From assembly GCF_000383915.1 (NCBI RefSeq), contig NZ_KB912942.1:4213795-4277794 (forward strand): 64,000 bases of DNA, given 5' to 3'. The position numbers were made by a program, and so were the translations under genes. Source of the stretch: Amycolatopsis benzoatilytica AK 16/65. Lineage in GTDB: Bacteria > Actinomycetota > Actinomycetes > Mycobacteriales > Pseudonocardiaceae. The notes below the pieces were generated by a model. The model saw nothing but the letters and a program-made list of their open reading frames with translations. It did no database searches and was not told the origin of the DNA. Shown piece after piece: positions 7,277-16,439 of this stretch (position 1 is its first letter; every line of letters starts with the position of its first letter).

Positions 7277-8500
7277 TCAATCCAGCCGCGCCGCCGCCAC
7301 CATCGCGCGGTACACGCCGGTGTTGTCGATCGTCCCGTCCAGCCGGTCCGAGCCCGGGCCGGTCGCGGTGACCGGCGTAGGCACGCCGCTGTGGTCGCCG
7401 GTCGTCCAGTCGACGACCAGCGAGAGGTTGGTCCCGGGCACCGGGAACGGACCGTCCTCGTCCCCCTTCGGCGGGCCGTCGGCGTTCTCGATGGCCAGGC
7501 CGCCGGTCTCGTGGTCACCGCCGATGACGACCAGCGTGTCCGGGTGCGAGCGGGTGAAGCGGAGCACTTCGGCGACCGTCGCGTCGAGTGCCCGGCCCGC
7601 GTCGAGTACGCCGTGCGCGTTGTTCTCGTGCGACATTCCGTCGATGCCTTCCTCTTCCAGGAAAAGGAAGAACCCGCGAGGGTTCGCCGAAAGCGTGTCG
7701 AGCGCCTTCTTCGCCATCACCGGCAGCGGGACTTTCGGCTGGTACGCGCCCTTGCCGTCCGGACCGTAGTCGACCATGTCCTCGTTGGCGAACAGGCCGA
7801 GCAGGCGCGGCGCGTGCGTCGCGGCGAGTTCGCTGGCGTTGCGCACGTAGGTGTATCCGGACCGCTGCGCCTGCTCGATGAGATTCCCGTGCGTGCCGCG
7901 GCTTTCCTCGCCCGGCTTGTCCGGCCACGCGCCCGGCTCGCCCTTCGGCAGCCACCAGTCCTCGCCGCCGCCGAGGAGGACTTCCGGACGGCTCTCGGTG
8001 AGGTACTGCTTGGCGATGTCGCTCTGCAGGTCGCGCGAGGGCACGTGCGAGGCGAACGCGGCCGGCGACGCGCCGGTGATCTGCGCCGTGGTGACCAGAC
8101 CAGTCGACTTGCCGGCGCGCTTCGCCTGTTCCAGCACGGTCAGCAGACGGCGGCCCTGCGGGTCCTGGCCGACCGCACCGTTGACCGTCTTGTGCCCGGT
8201 GGCCAGCGCGGTGGCCGCGGCCGCCGAATCGGTGACGAGTTCGTTCCGGTCGGCCGGGTCGGTGTGCACCAGGCCGGTCACCGGAAGCCGGTTCATCGCC
8301 AGGTCGCCCGCGCGGCCCACGGTCGCCAGCCGGATGAACTCCCGCTGCGCCGCGCCCATGCCGTCGCCCTGGAGGTAGACGATGTTGCGGGCCTTCGGCT
8401 GCCATCCGGCTGGCTCCGCGCCGTCGCTGGTCATCGCCACCGCCGGCACTGCCCCCGCGACCGCGAGCGCCGCCGCGGTGAGCACCATCGCCTTGCGCAT
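7277..8500 (-). CDS. phoA: Secreted alkaline phosphatase
   Basis: The protein is about 407 residues from ATG 8500. A signal peptide (MRKAMVLTAAALAVAGAVPA) indicates export. The mature part has YLQGDGMG (metal-binding Asp), the phosphorylated serine in TDSAAAATALATG, EEEGIDGMSH and GGDHETGG with the late metal ligands. This fits PhoA-family alkaline phosphatases, which release phosphate from monoesters outside the cell. An upstream in-frame ATG at 8512 lies almost on the palindrome at 8515. The next upstream gene is a ROK regulator on the same strand. Confidence 0.9.
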   Translation of the reverse strand: MRKAMVLTAAALAVAGAVPAVAMTSDGAEPAGWQPKARNIVYLQGDGMGAAQREFIRLATVGRAGDLAMNRLPVTGLVHTDPADRNELVTDSAAAATALATGHKTVNGAVGQDPQGRRLLTVLEQAKRAGKSTGLVTTAQITGASPAAFASHVPSRDLQSDIAKQYLTESRPEVLLGGGEDWWLPKGEPGAWPDKPGEESRGTHGNLIEQAQRSGYTYVRNASELAATHAPRLLGLFANEDMVDYGPDGKGAYQPKVPLPVMAKKALDTLSANPRGFFLFLEEEGIDGMSHENNAHGVLDAGRALDATVAEVLRFTRSHPDTLVVIGGDHETGGLAIENADGPPKGDEDGPFPVPGTNLSLVVDWTTGDHSGVPTPVTATGPGSDRLDGTIDNTGVYRAMVAAARLD

Positions 8501-8514
8501 GTCGACCTCCATTA

Positions 8515-8533
8515 GTTAGGAATCTTTCCTAAC
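8515..8533. promoter_or_regulatory. ROK-like operator upstream of phoA
   Basis: GTTAGGAA-tct-TTCCTAAC is a perfect 8-bp inverted repeat immediately upstream of the phosphatase start. Its form resembles sites bound by actinobacterial ROK repressors. A site this close to the start codon suggests repression. The cognate regulator is not known. Confidence 0.6.
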
Positions 8534-8613
8534 ATGTACGGCCAGAACTACGCGAGAGGGCACAAAGCGGATCGCCCGAACGGACGCAAGACAGCCCCGC
8601 GCCGGGTTCGCGA

Positions 8614-9756
8614 TCAGGACAGGAACGGCGCCGGGTCGGCCAGTACCCGGTGGACGGTGCGACCAGCGGCGCCCAGCGTGGCCGCCGAATCGCCGAGCGC
8701 TGACGGGCTCAGCACCGGCACCGAGCCGCGCAGCGAGCCCAGCCGCGCGGTCAGCACCGCCTCCGCCGCCGGTGCCAGCCAGCGGAACAACCGCCCGAAG
8801 ACGCCGCCCAGCACCACCCGGTCGACGTCCATCAGATTGACCGCCGACGCGAGAGCCAGTCCCAGCGCTTCTCCGGCGGCGGCAGCGGCGGACAGCGCTG
8901 CTGCGTCCTCCCCGGCCAACGCGGCGGCGAACTCGTCGACAGTCCCGACTCCGGCCGCGGCCAGCATCGCCTCCTGGCCGGCGTAGGTCTCCAGGCAGCC
9001 GACCGCACCGCAGCGGCAGGCAGGACCGGCCGGCGACACCAGGACGTGCCCCAGCTCCCCCGCCAGGCCGCCGGTGCCGCGAAACAGCCTGGAGCCGACA
9101 ACCAAACCCGCGCCGATGCCGATTTCCCCGGACACGTAAAGGAAATCCGCCGACCCGGCGCCAAACCACAGCTCGCCGAGGGCACCCAGATTGGCCTCGT
9201 TGTCGACCGACACCGGCAGCGGCAGGTCCAGTACGACCGGAACGTTCTGCCATCCCAAGTTCGGCGCGCTCAGCACCACGCCGTCTCGCACCGGACCGGA
9301 CACCGCGAGCACGGCTCCCGCCACCGTCAGACCGAGTTCGCGTGCTTCGGCCAGCGTCGAAGCCGCCAGCTCGGCCACCGCACGAAGCACCTCGGACGCG
9401 GGTTCTCGCCGGTTGTCTCGCTCAAGGCGCACCGCCCGCCGCACCGTGCTCGTCAGGTCGAGCACGCACGCGGCCAGGTAGTCCACATTGATCTCGAGCC
9501 CCAGCGAGGCCAGCCGCGCGCCGCTCAGCGAAACCTCGACGCCGGGGCGGCCGCGTTCCCCCGCCCGCACGGCCGCCTGCTCGGCCAGGAAGCCGGCCTC
9601 CAGCAGCGCGCCGACCAAAGTGGAGACCGTCGACTTGGTCAGCCCGGTCCGTTCGGCGAGCGCGGCGCGGGTGACCGGACCGCCGCGACTGATCTCGCCG
9701 AGCACCAGTTCGAGGTTCCGCGCTCGCATCGCGTCGTGCCGGACCGGCTGGGTCAT
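8614..9756 (-). CDS. xylR: ROK-family repressor, probable xylose repressor
   Basis: The 380-residue protein has an N-terminal winged HTH (TRAALAERTGLTKSTVSTLVGALLEAGFL, about residues 31-60). The ROK kinase-like domain follows, with IGIGAGLVVGSRLFRG and the zinc motif CRCGAVGCLET at about residues 250-260. It is divergent from xylA, and an inverted repeat fills the spacer, so it probably represses xylA until xylose is present. Downstream on the same strand lies the alkaline phosphatase. Confidence 0.87.
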   Translation of the reverse strand: MTQPVRHDAMRARNLELVLGEISRGGPVTRAALAERTGLTKSTVSTLVGALLEAGFLAEQAAVRAGERGRPGVEVSLSGARLASLGLEINVDYLAACVLDLTSTVRRAVRLERDNRREPASEVLRAVAELAASTLAEARELGLTVAGAVLAVSGPVRDGVVLSAPNLGWQNVPVVLDLPLPVSVDNEANLGALGELWFGAGSADFLYVSGEIGIGAGLVVGSRLFRGTGGLAGELGHVLVSPAGPACRCGAVGCLETYAGQEAMLAAAGVGTVDEFAAALAGEDAAALSAAAAAGEALGLALASAVNLMDVDRVVLGGVFGRLFRWLAPAAEAVLTARLGSLRGSVPVLSPSALGDSAATLGAAGRTVHRVLADPAPFLS

Positions 9757-9794
9757 CCGTCCTCCCTTGACGGCCGGGGCGGCCGCAGCGCACT

Positions 9795-9819
9795 ATTTAG
9801 TCTACATCGTGAACTAAAT
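9795..9819. promoter_or_regulatory. XylR operator between xylR and xylA
   Basis: ATTTAGT and ACTAAAT form a 7-bp inverted repeat with an 11-nt spacer, much more AT-rich than its surroundings. It covers the divergent promoter region and resembles classical TTAGT-type XylR operators. Confidence 0.68.
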
Positions 9820-9832
9820 GAAGGGACGGCGC

Positions 9833-10981
9833 ATGCCCGACTACACCCCAACCCCGGAGGACAAGTTCTCGTTCGGGCTGTGGACCGTCGGCTGGCCCGC
9901 GGCCGACCCGTTCGGCGTGGCCACCCGCCCGCCGCTGGACCCGGTCGAGAGCGTGCACCGACTCGCCGAACTCGGCGCGTACGGCGTCACGTTCCACGAC
10001 GACGACCTGCTCGCCACCGAGCCGGACCGCGACACCGCGATCGCCCGGTTCCGGAAGGCGCTGGCCGAAACCGGGCTGCGCGTGCCGATGGCCACGACGA
10101 ACCTGTTCAGCCACCCGGTGTTCAAGGACGGAGCGCTGACCAGCAACGACCGCGACATCCGCCGGTACGCGCTGACGAAGATCCGCCGCAATCTCGACCT
10201 GGCCGCCGAACTCGGCGCGCAGACCTACGTCCTGTGGGGCGGCCGCGAGGGCGCCGAATCCGATGCGGCGAAGGACGTTCGCGCCGCGCTCGACCGGTAC
10301 AAAGAGGGCCTCGACGTGATCGCCGACTACGCGGTCGGACAGGGCTACGACATCCGGTTCGCGCTGGAGCCGAAGCCGAACGAGCCGCGCGGCGACATCC
10401 TGCTGCCGACCATCGGCCACGCGCTCGGCTTCATCTCGCGACTGGAACGGTCCGAACTGTTCGGGCTCAACCCCGAAGTCGGGCACGAGCAGATGGCCGG
10501 ACTGAACTTCGTGCACGGCATTGCGCAAGCGCTCTGGCAGGACAAGCTGTTCCACATCGACCTCAACGGCCAGCACGGACCGAAGTACGACCAGGACCTC
10601 ATCTTCGGCCACGGCGACCTGGCCAGCGCGTTCTTCCTGGTCGACCTGCTGGAGCAGGGCGGCTACGACGGCCCGCGGCACTTCGACTACAAGCCGCTGC
10701 GCACCGAGGATTCCGAGGACGTCTGGGTTTCCGCGGCGGCGAACATGCGGACCTACCTGATCCTGCGCGAGAAGGCCCGCGCGTTCCGGGCCGATCCGGA
10801 AGCCGCCGAGGCGCTCGCCGCCGCGCGCGTGCCGGAACTCGCCACGCCGACGCTCGCGCCCGGCGAGACGCTGGACGATCTGGCAGCCGACGAATTCGAC
10901 GTCGAAGCGGCGGGCAAACGCGGGTACCACTTCACCCGGCTCAACCAGCTGGCGCTGGAGCACCTGCTCGGCGTCCGGTAA
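9833..10981 (+). CDS. xylA: Xylose isomerase
   Basis: This 382-residue enzyme converts D-xylose to D-xylulose in the cytosol and feeds the pentose phosphate pathway. It begins [20 protein letters not shown], which matches the actinomycete group I isomerases. It carries the catalytic histidine region TFHDDDL, the metal/substrate motif [13 protein letters not shown] and [10 protein letters not shown]. The start is the ATG at 9833, preceded by AAGGGA; the ATG at 9818 lies within the operator. It is divergent from the ROK repressor. The neighbouring sequence shows no xylulokinase gene. Confidence 0.95.
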   Translation: MPDYTPTPEDKFSFGLWTVGWPAADPFGVATRPPLDPVESVHRLAELGAYGVTFHDDDLLATEPDRDTAIARFRKALAETGLRVPMATTNLFSHPVFKDGALTSNDRDIRRYALTKIRRNLDLAAELGAQTYVLWGGREGAESDAAKDVRAALDRYKEGLDVIADYAVGQGYDIRFALEPKPNEPRGDILLPTIGHALGFISRLERSELFGLNPEVGHEQMAGLNFVHGIAQALWQDKLFHIDLNGQHGPKYDQDLIFGHGDLASAFFLVDLLEQGGYDGPRHFDYKPLRTEDSEDVWVSAAANMRTYLILREKARAFRADPEAAEALAAARVPELATPTLAPGETLDDLAADEFDVEAAGKRGYHFTRLNQLALEHLLGVR

Positions 10982-11024
10982 ATGAGGCGACGCGGGCGGC
11001 AGCGGTGATTTACCGTTGTCCGCA

Positions 11025-11269
11025 ACGCGAAGACGGAGACGAGTAGCGCGGGGCACGGCGAGGGACAGAGAGCTGCCGGCGGTGAGAAGGCGGCGTCGCC
11101 GCCCCGCGTGAAGACACTCCTGAGCGCGGGGAGGAAATGCCCCGCCGGCCGGCCGCCGTCATCCGGCCCGAACGAGGCCGCCGGTCCGCCCGGCGGCGAA
11201 GGTGCGGTGGCACCGCGAGTGTCCCTTCTCGCCCGCACCCCCAAGGGGTCGCCGAGTGCGCTCAGGAGA
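11025..11269 (+). promoter_or_regulatory. T-box riboswitch with Asp (GAC) specifier
   Basis: The leader of the aspartyl-tRNA synthetase has the full set of T-box landmarks. They are a GAGACGAGTA stem I base, AGAGAG and GGCGGTGAGAA in the distal stem I, and GAA-GAC-ACTCCTGAG with specifier codon GAC at 11113-11115. The T-box bulge GGTGGCACCGCG lies at about 11207-11218, and its TGGC pairs with a tRNA 3' end having discriminator G, as in tRNA-Asp. CCTTCTC (11224-11230) can pair either with GAAGG before the bulge or with GAGAAGG at the ribosome site, which suggests translational control. Confidence 0.88.
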
Positions 11270-11273
11270 AGGA

Positions 11274-12518
11274 ATGAGTACCCGCACCCCGGTGGCCTGC
11301 CTGCGTGACCACGTGGGCTCCACCGTATCGATCGCCGGCTGGGTGCACCGCCGGCGCGTGCTGAAATCCGTGTCGTTCCTGGTGATCCGGGACCGGACCG
11401 GGACGGCGCAGGCAGTGTTTCGCGAACCGCCGGAGGTCGCCGAGGAGACCGTCGTCCGGCTTTCCGGCGTCGTGGCGGCCAATCCGCAGGCCCCGTCGGG
11501 AGCGGAGCTTCGCGACCCGGCGCTGGAAGTGCTGTCCACAGTGGAGAAACGGCCGCCGTTCCCGTTGTACCGGCCCGATGTTCCCGCTTCGCTGCCGGTA
11601 GTGCTGGACAACGCGGCAGTCGCGTTGCGGCATCCGGCGCTGCGGCACCGGTTCGAGGTGGCCGCGGCGAGTGTCGCCGCGTTTCGCCGGGTGCTGGACC
11701 GGGCCGGCTTCACCGAGATCCACACGCCCAAGATCGTCGCCACCGCCACCGAATCCGGCTCGAACGTGTTCCGGCTCGACTACTTCGGCCGGCCCGCGTA
11801 CCTCGCGCAGTCGCCGCAGTTCTTCAAACAGGCGATGGTGGGCGTGTTCGAGCGGGTCTACGAGGTCGGGCCGGTGTTCCGGGCGGAGCCGCACGACACC
11901 GCCCGGCATCTGGCGCAGCACACGAGCCTGGACGCCGAGCTGGGGTTCATCGCCGACCACCGCGACGTGATGGCGGTGCTGCGGGAGGTCGTCGCGGAGA
12001 TGGCCGGCGCGGCCGGGCCGGGCGCGCCAGAGGTGCCCTCGGACATCCCCGCAGTGGACTTCGTTGCCGCGCAAGAGCTTCTGGCCCGGCACACCGGCGA
12101 AGACCCGCGCGGGGAACCGGACCTCGCGCCCGCGCACGAGCGGTGGCTGGGCGAATGGGCGGCGCGGGAGTTCGGATCGGAATTCCTGTTCGTCACCGGG
12201 TATCCGATGGCCAAGCGGCCGTTCTACACGCATCCGGACCCGGCCCGGCCCGGCCAGTCCAACAGTTTCGACCTGTTGTTCCGCGGGATGGAACTCGTCA
12301 CCGGCGGGCAGCGACTGCACCGGCACGCCGACTACTCGGCGGTGCTCGGCGAAGCCGCCGGGGACTATTCGGACTATCTGGACGCGTTCGCGCACGGGAT
12401 GCCGCCGCACGGCGGGTTCGCCATCGGACTGGAGCGCTGGGTCGCCCAGGTGCTGCGGGTGGGCAACATCCGGGGGACCGCGTTGTTCCCCCGGGACCTG
12501 CACCGCCTGCGCCCGTAA
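11274..12518 (+). CDS. aspS: Aspartate-tRNA ligase, archaeal/short type
   Basis: The 414-residue class IIb synthetase has an OB-fold anticodon domain (residues about 5-100). Motif 2 is in VFRAEPHDTARHLAQHTSLDAE and motif 3 is GFAIGLERW. It lacks the large GAD insertion of ordinary bacterial AspRS, so it belongs to the short archaeal-like type, which is often non-discriminating (Asp-tRNA-Asp and Asp-tRNA-Asn). ATG 11274 follows AGGAGAAGG, the site sequestered by the T-box leader. A standard AspRS presumably exists elsewhere, which would make this an inducible second copy. Confidence 0.88.
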   Translation: MSTRTPVACLRDHVGSTVSIAGWVHRRRVLKSVSFLVIRDRTGTAQAVFREPPEVAEETVVRLSGVVAANPQAPSGAELRDPALEVLSTVEKRPPFPLYRPDVPASLPVVLDNAAVALRHPALRHRFEVAAASVAAFRRVLDRAGFTEIHTPKIVATATESGSNVFRLDYFGRPAYLAQSPQFFKQAMVGVFERVYEVGPVFRAEPHDTARHLAQHTSLDAELGFIADHRDVMAVLREVVAEMAGAAGPGAPEVPSDIPAVDFVAAQELLARHTGEDPRGEPDLAPAHERWLGEWAAREFGSEFLFVTGYPMAKRPFYTHPDPARPGQSNSFDLLFRGMELVTGGQRLHRHADYSAVLGEAAGDYSDYLDAFAHGMPPHGGFAIGLERWVAQVLRVGNIRGTALFPRDLHRLRP

Positions 12519-12524
12519 GCCGGG

Positions 12525-12977
12525 CTATTTCGCGGCGAAGGTCAGCGTCGCCAGCGCCGAGACGAGCGGGGCCAGTTCCGGCACCTGCTCGGCCTCGGCC
12601 AGCGCGGCGGCGAGGGTCTCGTCGTGCGTGGGGCGGGCGGCGGAGAGCAGCTTCTGCCCGGACGGCGTGACTTCGGTGTAGATGCCGCGGCGGTCGTCTT
12701 GGCAGAGGTAGCGCGACAGCAGGCCGCGCTCCTCCAGCCGCGCGACCAACCGGGTGGTCGCGGACTGGCTCAGCACCACCGCGTTCGCGAGCTGGTTCAT
12801 CCGCAGGTGGAAGCCGTCTTGACGGGCGAGCACGTCCAGCACGGTGTACTCGCTCACCGACAGCTCGTGCGCCCGTTCCAGCTCGCGGTTGAGCCGGTCC
12901 TCGATCCGCGCGTGCAGCGCGGCCAGCGTGCGCCAGCCCTGCGCCCGGGCTTCGACAGCGTCGTCGGCGACCGACAC
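12525..12977 (-). CDS. MarR-family transcriptional regulator
   Basis: The 150-residue protein has MarR winged-helix elements: YTVLDVLARQDGFHLRMNQLA, then LSQSATTRLVARLEERGLLSRY and DDRRGIYTEVTPSG as the wing. I chose GTG 12977 because GGAAGG lies just upstream. Two TTGCAGG direct repeats lie upstream between this gene and the kinase gene and may be its own sites. The ligand and target are unknown. Confidence 0.87.
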   Translation of the reverse strand: MSVADDAVEARAQGWRTLAALHARIEDRLNRELERAHELSVSEYTVLDVLARQDGFHLRMNQLANAVVLSQSATTRLVARLEERGLLSRYLCQDDRRGIYTEVTPSGQKLLSAARPTHDETLAAALAEAEQVPELAPLVSALATLTFAAK

Positions 12978-13161
12978 GGTGCACCCCTTCCTCCGATGCG
13001 GACGCAGTAAATGCACCTGCAAGTATTGCGAACGCCTGCAACTCCACTGTACCGCGAACCTCAGCGAACGTCGCCCGCGGACAGATCAGGTGGTCGGCGG
13101 TACTTTTGCCCGGTACTGGCACCGGGTATGTTGATCGGCGCCCGGCGAGAGGACACGACGC

Positions 13162-14469
13162 ATGACCGGCACTGGCGACGCGGACGCGGGCACTACAGCG
13201 CGCCGGTTCGCGCTGGGCCGGTTCGAGCCCGCCCCGCCGCTGCTGGCCGGACGGTACGAGCTCGGCGAACGGATCGGCGACGGCGCGACCGCTTCGGTCC
13301 TTCGCGCGAAGGACCAGGAGACCGGGGCCACGGTCGCGGTCAAGCTGTTCCACGCGGGAACGGCCGAGCTGAGCCGGAGCCGCCGGGAGCAGGAAACGGC
13401 GGCACTGCGCGCGGTCCGCCATCCGGGGCTCGTCGCGTACCTCGACGCCGGCGTCGACGAGGGCCACGCCTACCTGGTCATGGACTACGTGCCCGGACCG
13501 AACCTCGCCGAGCGGCTGCGGTCCGGTCCGTTCCCCGCCGGTCCGGCTCTCGAGCTGGGCATCCGGCTCGCCGACGCGCTCGCGCACGTCCACGCGCACG
13601 AGGTGACGCACCGGGACCTCAAGCCGGCCAACATCCTGCTGGCCGGGGACGAACCGCGGATCGCCGACTTCGGCGTCGCGTTCCTGGTCGACGCGACCCG
13701 GGTGACCCAGACCGGCGCGGTGGTCGGGACCGCGGCTTACCTGTCCCCGGAGCAGGTGCTGGGCGAGCGGCCAGGTCCGGCCTCGGACGTCTACGCGCTC
13801 GGGCTGGTCCTGCTGGAATGCCTGACCGGCGTCCGCGAGTACCCGGGCACAGCCGCGGAAACCTCGGTGGTGCGGCTGCATCGGTCGCCGCGGATTCCGC
13901 CGGGCACCCCGGAGCCGCTGGCGAGAACGCTGCGTGCGATGACGTTGCGCGATCCGGACGAACGGCCTTCCGCGTCCGCGGTCGCCCGCGCGTTGCGCGG
14001 CGAGAAAGCTGTCCGGCTGCCGTTGCCGGTGCGGCTGGCCAGGCTCGGCCGCCGATCGGACGCCGCGCCGTCGCGCCGTCGGACGACGCTGGTGGCCGGA
14101 TTGCCGGTCATGCTGGTCGCGGTCGGCGCGTTGGTGCTGGCCACCCCGGTTCGACCGGCGACGGGTTCCGTCCCGGAGACCCCGGCGGATTCTTCCCCGC
14201 CGCCCGCGTCGCCGAGCATGCCGGACCCCGCTACCGTTGCGCCGCCTGTTCCGGCGGCGAGGACGGAGCAGCCGCCGCAGGCTCCGGCGGTCCCGGGAAG
14301 CGAGACGACGCAGACCGCGTCCATCCCGGGCTCGACGGCCAGCGGCCCGCCGCCGTCGGCTTCGTCCCCTCCGTCCGCCCCGAGAACCACGCCGAGCCAA
14401 GCGAAACCGTCCGGCGGCCCGCACGGCCCGCCGCCCAGCGGCCCGCCCAGCCGGAAGCCTCCACATTAG
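13162..14469 (+). CDS. Membrane-anchored Ser/Thr protein kinase (PknB-like)
   Basis: The 435-residue protein has a complete Hanks kinase domain at residues about 31-280. It shows IGDGATASV glycine loop, AVKLF lysine, HRDLKPANILL catalytic loop, DFGVA metal motif and GTAAYLSPEQ activation segment end. One membrane segment (about residues 312-334, LVAGLPVMLVAVGALVLA) is followed by a roughly 100-residue Pro/Ser-rich extracellular tail without PASTA repeats. The tail may be a wall-spanning linker rather than a sensor. No partner is evident nearby. Confidence 0.92.
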   Translation: MTGTGDADAGTTARRFALGRFEPAPPLLAGRYELGERIGDGATASVLRAKDQETGATVAVKLFHAGTAELSRSRREQETAALRAVRHPGLVAYLDAGVDEGHAYLVMDYVPGPNLAERLRSGPFPAGPALELGIRLADALAHVHAHEVTHRDLKPANILLAGDEPRIADFGVAFLVDATRVTQTGAVVGTAAYLSPEQVLGERPGPASDVYALGLVLLECLTGVREYPGTAAETSVVRLHRSPRIPPGTPEPLARTLRAMTLRDPDERPSASAVARALRGEKAVRLPLPVRLARLGRRSDAAPSRRRTTLVAGLPVMLVAVGALVLATPVRPATGSVPETPADSSPPPASPSMPDPATVAPPVPAARTEQPPQAPAVPGSETTQTASIPGSTASGPPPSASSPPSAPRTTPSQAKPSGGPHGPPPSGPPSRKPPH

Positions 14470-14565
14470 ACAGACCCGGCCACCCGGTCGGCTGACCCGG
14501 GGCAATTCGGTGGCGCGGTCGCCGCCGGCGCGGGATCCTGGGAACGAGCCGGGGAGGTGAGACCG

Positions 14566-14718
14566 ATGACCGCACACGCACGACGGTGGGGGCGGCAGTG
14601 CCGGGAGCATTTCGAGCGCCCGGCTCCGGTCGCCGAGCCGAAACCGGACGCCGGGAAAGAACCGGCGGCGAAGGAAATCGAGACGGCCGCGAAGGAGAAA
14701 GCCCGCCGCCCCGGCTGA
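14566..14718 (+). CDS. Small basic/charged hypothetical protein (50 aa)
   Basis: ATG 14566 follows GGGGAGGTGAG at good distance and opens a 50-codon frame ending in TGA. The product is rich in Arg, Lys, Glu and Ala, with a tail resembling a charged helix (KEIETAAKEKARR). I do not recognise a family. The ribosome site and codon pattern support a real small gene, but it could be spurious. Confidence 0.45.
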   Translation: MTAHARRWGRQCREHFERPAPVAEPKPDAGKEPAAKEIETAAKEKARRPG

Positions 14719-14772
14719 GCCAACCCGCCGGACGGCGCGCTTCCGCGGTCGCCGCACCGGGTGCCCGACGGC

Positions 14773-16284
14773 TTACTCGGCCTTCCGCGCGGCCTCGATC
14801 GCCAGCACCGCGATGTCGTCGTGCCCGGAATCGCCCAGCCACTGCCGCACTTCCTCGCGCAGCCGCCGCACGATCTCCTGCGCCGGCAGTCCCACGCAGT
14901 CCTCCAGCACGGTGTACAACCGCGCGTCGCCGAACAGCTCAGCGGATTCGGTGCGATTGCGCGCTTCGGTGACGCCGTCGGTGTAAAGCAGGCACACGTC
15001 GCCCTCGTCCAGATGCGTCGTCGCCTCCGCGAACCGCGCCTGCGGCGACACTCCGACCAGCGTCCCGGGCACGCTGACCTCCTCGACCCCGCCCCCGCGC
15101 CGCAGCACGAGCGGCGCCGGATGCCCGCCGGAGGCGAGGGTGACGTCCAGGCCGGATTCCGCCGGTGCGACCGAACCCAGCACGAGCGTCGCGAACCGGT
15201 TGCTGCCGCCGGAAATCAGCAATTCGTTCAGCAGCCGCAGCATGGTCCGGCCGTCGCGTTCGACCAGGTGCAGCGCGGCCAGCGAATGCCGCACCCGCCC
15301 GGTCAGCGCGGCCGCTTCCGCGCCCTTGCCGCAGATGTCGCCGACCACCACGAACGCGCTGCCGTCCTCCCGCGGGAGGACGTCGTAGAAATCGCCGCCG
15401 ACTCCGAGCACTCCCCCGGCCGGTTCGTACCAGAGTTCGAAGTTCGCCCCTTCGACGTGCGCGGGCGCCACCGGCAGCAACGTCGACTCCAGGCCGCGCG
15501 TCGCTTCTTCCTGCTGGGCGTACCGCTGCGCGTTCGCCAGGGCCGCGCCGGCCGCGTCCGCGAACGCCTCGACCGCCTGCCCGTGCGCGGGCCCGAACGG
15601 CGCCTCTCCGCGCCGGCCGAGCAGCACCGCGCCGGCGATGCCCGAGCCGAACGACACCACCGACACGTCCAGCGCGTCCTCGAACGGTTCCGCCACCGCC
15701 GCGGGCAACGTCGAAACCTCGGCCACGGGCACCGTGCGGACCTCCGGCCGTCCCACGTCCGCGACCGCCGCCGACACCACCGGCGCGGCCTGCGCGGGCA
15801 CCCGCCGGATCCGGCCGTGCCCGGACCCGCTGTGGTCGGTGCAGCTCCACCACTCCCACCGGCCGCGGGTGGTCGGCATGAGCACGAACGCGCACTCGCC
15901 CAGGGCGGACGCGGCGAGTTCGGCGATCACCCGGGCCGTCCCGTGCCGGCCGCGCGCGGCGGCCAGTTTCGGACCGGCCTCGGCGAGGAACTCTTCCGGG
16001 CGCCGCCGGCCGTCCTCGACGACCGTCCACGCGCGCCAGCCGTCGGGCAGGTCGCGGATTTTGGCCGGGCGACGGCCGACCATGCCGGTGGTCTCCGTCA
16101 CACCGATCAGCTCGGCCGCGCCGAGCCGTTCGCCTGCCGCGTTCGCCCAGCGCAGAGCGCCGTCCGGGCCCTGGAGAAACACCGGGTCGCGGACGTCGGC
16201 GAGCGCCGAGCGCCAGAATCCGGCGTGCCCGGGCAGCTCGGCGCCGGGTGGCAGGGCCGACGCCGGAGCGGGCCGTGACACCAT
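14773..16284 (-). CDS. PAS/GAF SpoIIE-type PP2C phosphatase
   Basis: The 503-residue protein has an N-terminal PAS-like segment (FWRSALADVRDPVFLQGPDG), then a GAF-like region (about residues 125-275). The C-terminal SpoIIE/RsbU phosphatase (about 290-495) shows GGDFYDVLP, GDICGKGAEAAALTG and LYTDGVTEAR metal-binding motifs. Such enzymes dephosphorylate anti-sigma-factor antagonists in stress partner-switching. ATG 16284 has AGGAGG upstream. It is divergent from the multi-HAMP kinase, suggesting a shared signalling circuit. Confidence 0.9.
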   Translation of the reverse strand: MVSRPAPASALPPGAELPGHAGFWRSALADVRDPVFLQGPDGALRWANAAGERLGAAELIGVTETTGMVGRRPAKIRDLPDGWRAWTVVEDGRRRPEEFLAEAGPKLAAARGRHGTARVIAELAASALGECAFVLMPTTRGRWEWWSCTDHSGSGHGRIRRVPAQAAPVVSAAVADVGRPEVRTVPVAEVSTLPAAVAEPFEDALDVSVVSFGSGIAGAVLLGRRGEAPFGPAHGQAVEAFADAAGAALANAQRYAQQEEATRGLESTLLPVAPAHVEGANFELWYEPAGGVLGVGGDFYDVLPREDGSAFVVVGDICGKGAEAAALTGRVRHSLAALHLVERDGRTMLRLLNELLISGGSNRFATLVLGSVAPAESGLDVTLASGGHPAPLVLRRGGGVEEVSVPGTLVGVSPQARFAEATTHLDEGDVCLLYTDGVTEARNRTESAELFGDARLYTVLEDCVGLPAQEIVRRLREEVRQWLGDSGHDDIAVLAIEAARKAE

Positions 16285-16439
16285 GCACGAACCTCCTGCC
16301 TCCGGGTCGACCTGACGGTCCTGGTCCTTCCAGGTTGGCACAGTGTGCGCGGGCGGACCGGGTCGAAGTGTAGGGCGAACCGTGGCACGCTGGGTCGACG
16401 ACCATGGCTGGCACACGCGTGGTGGGAAGGTCGGCAGAG

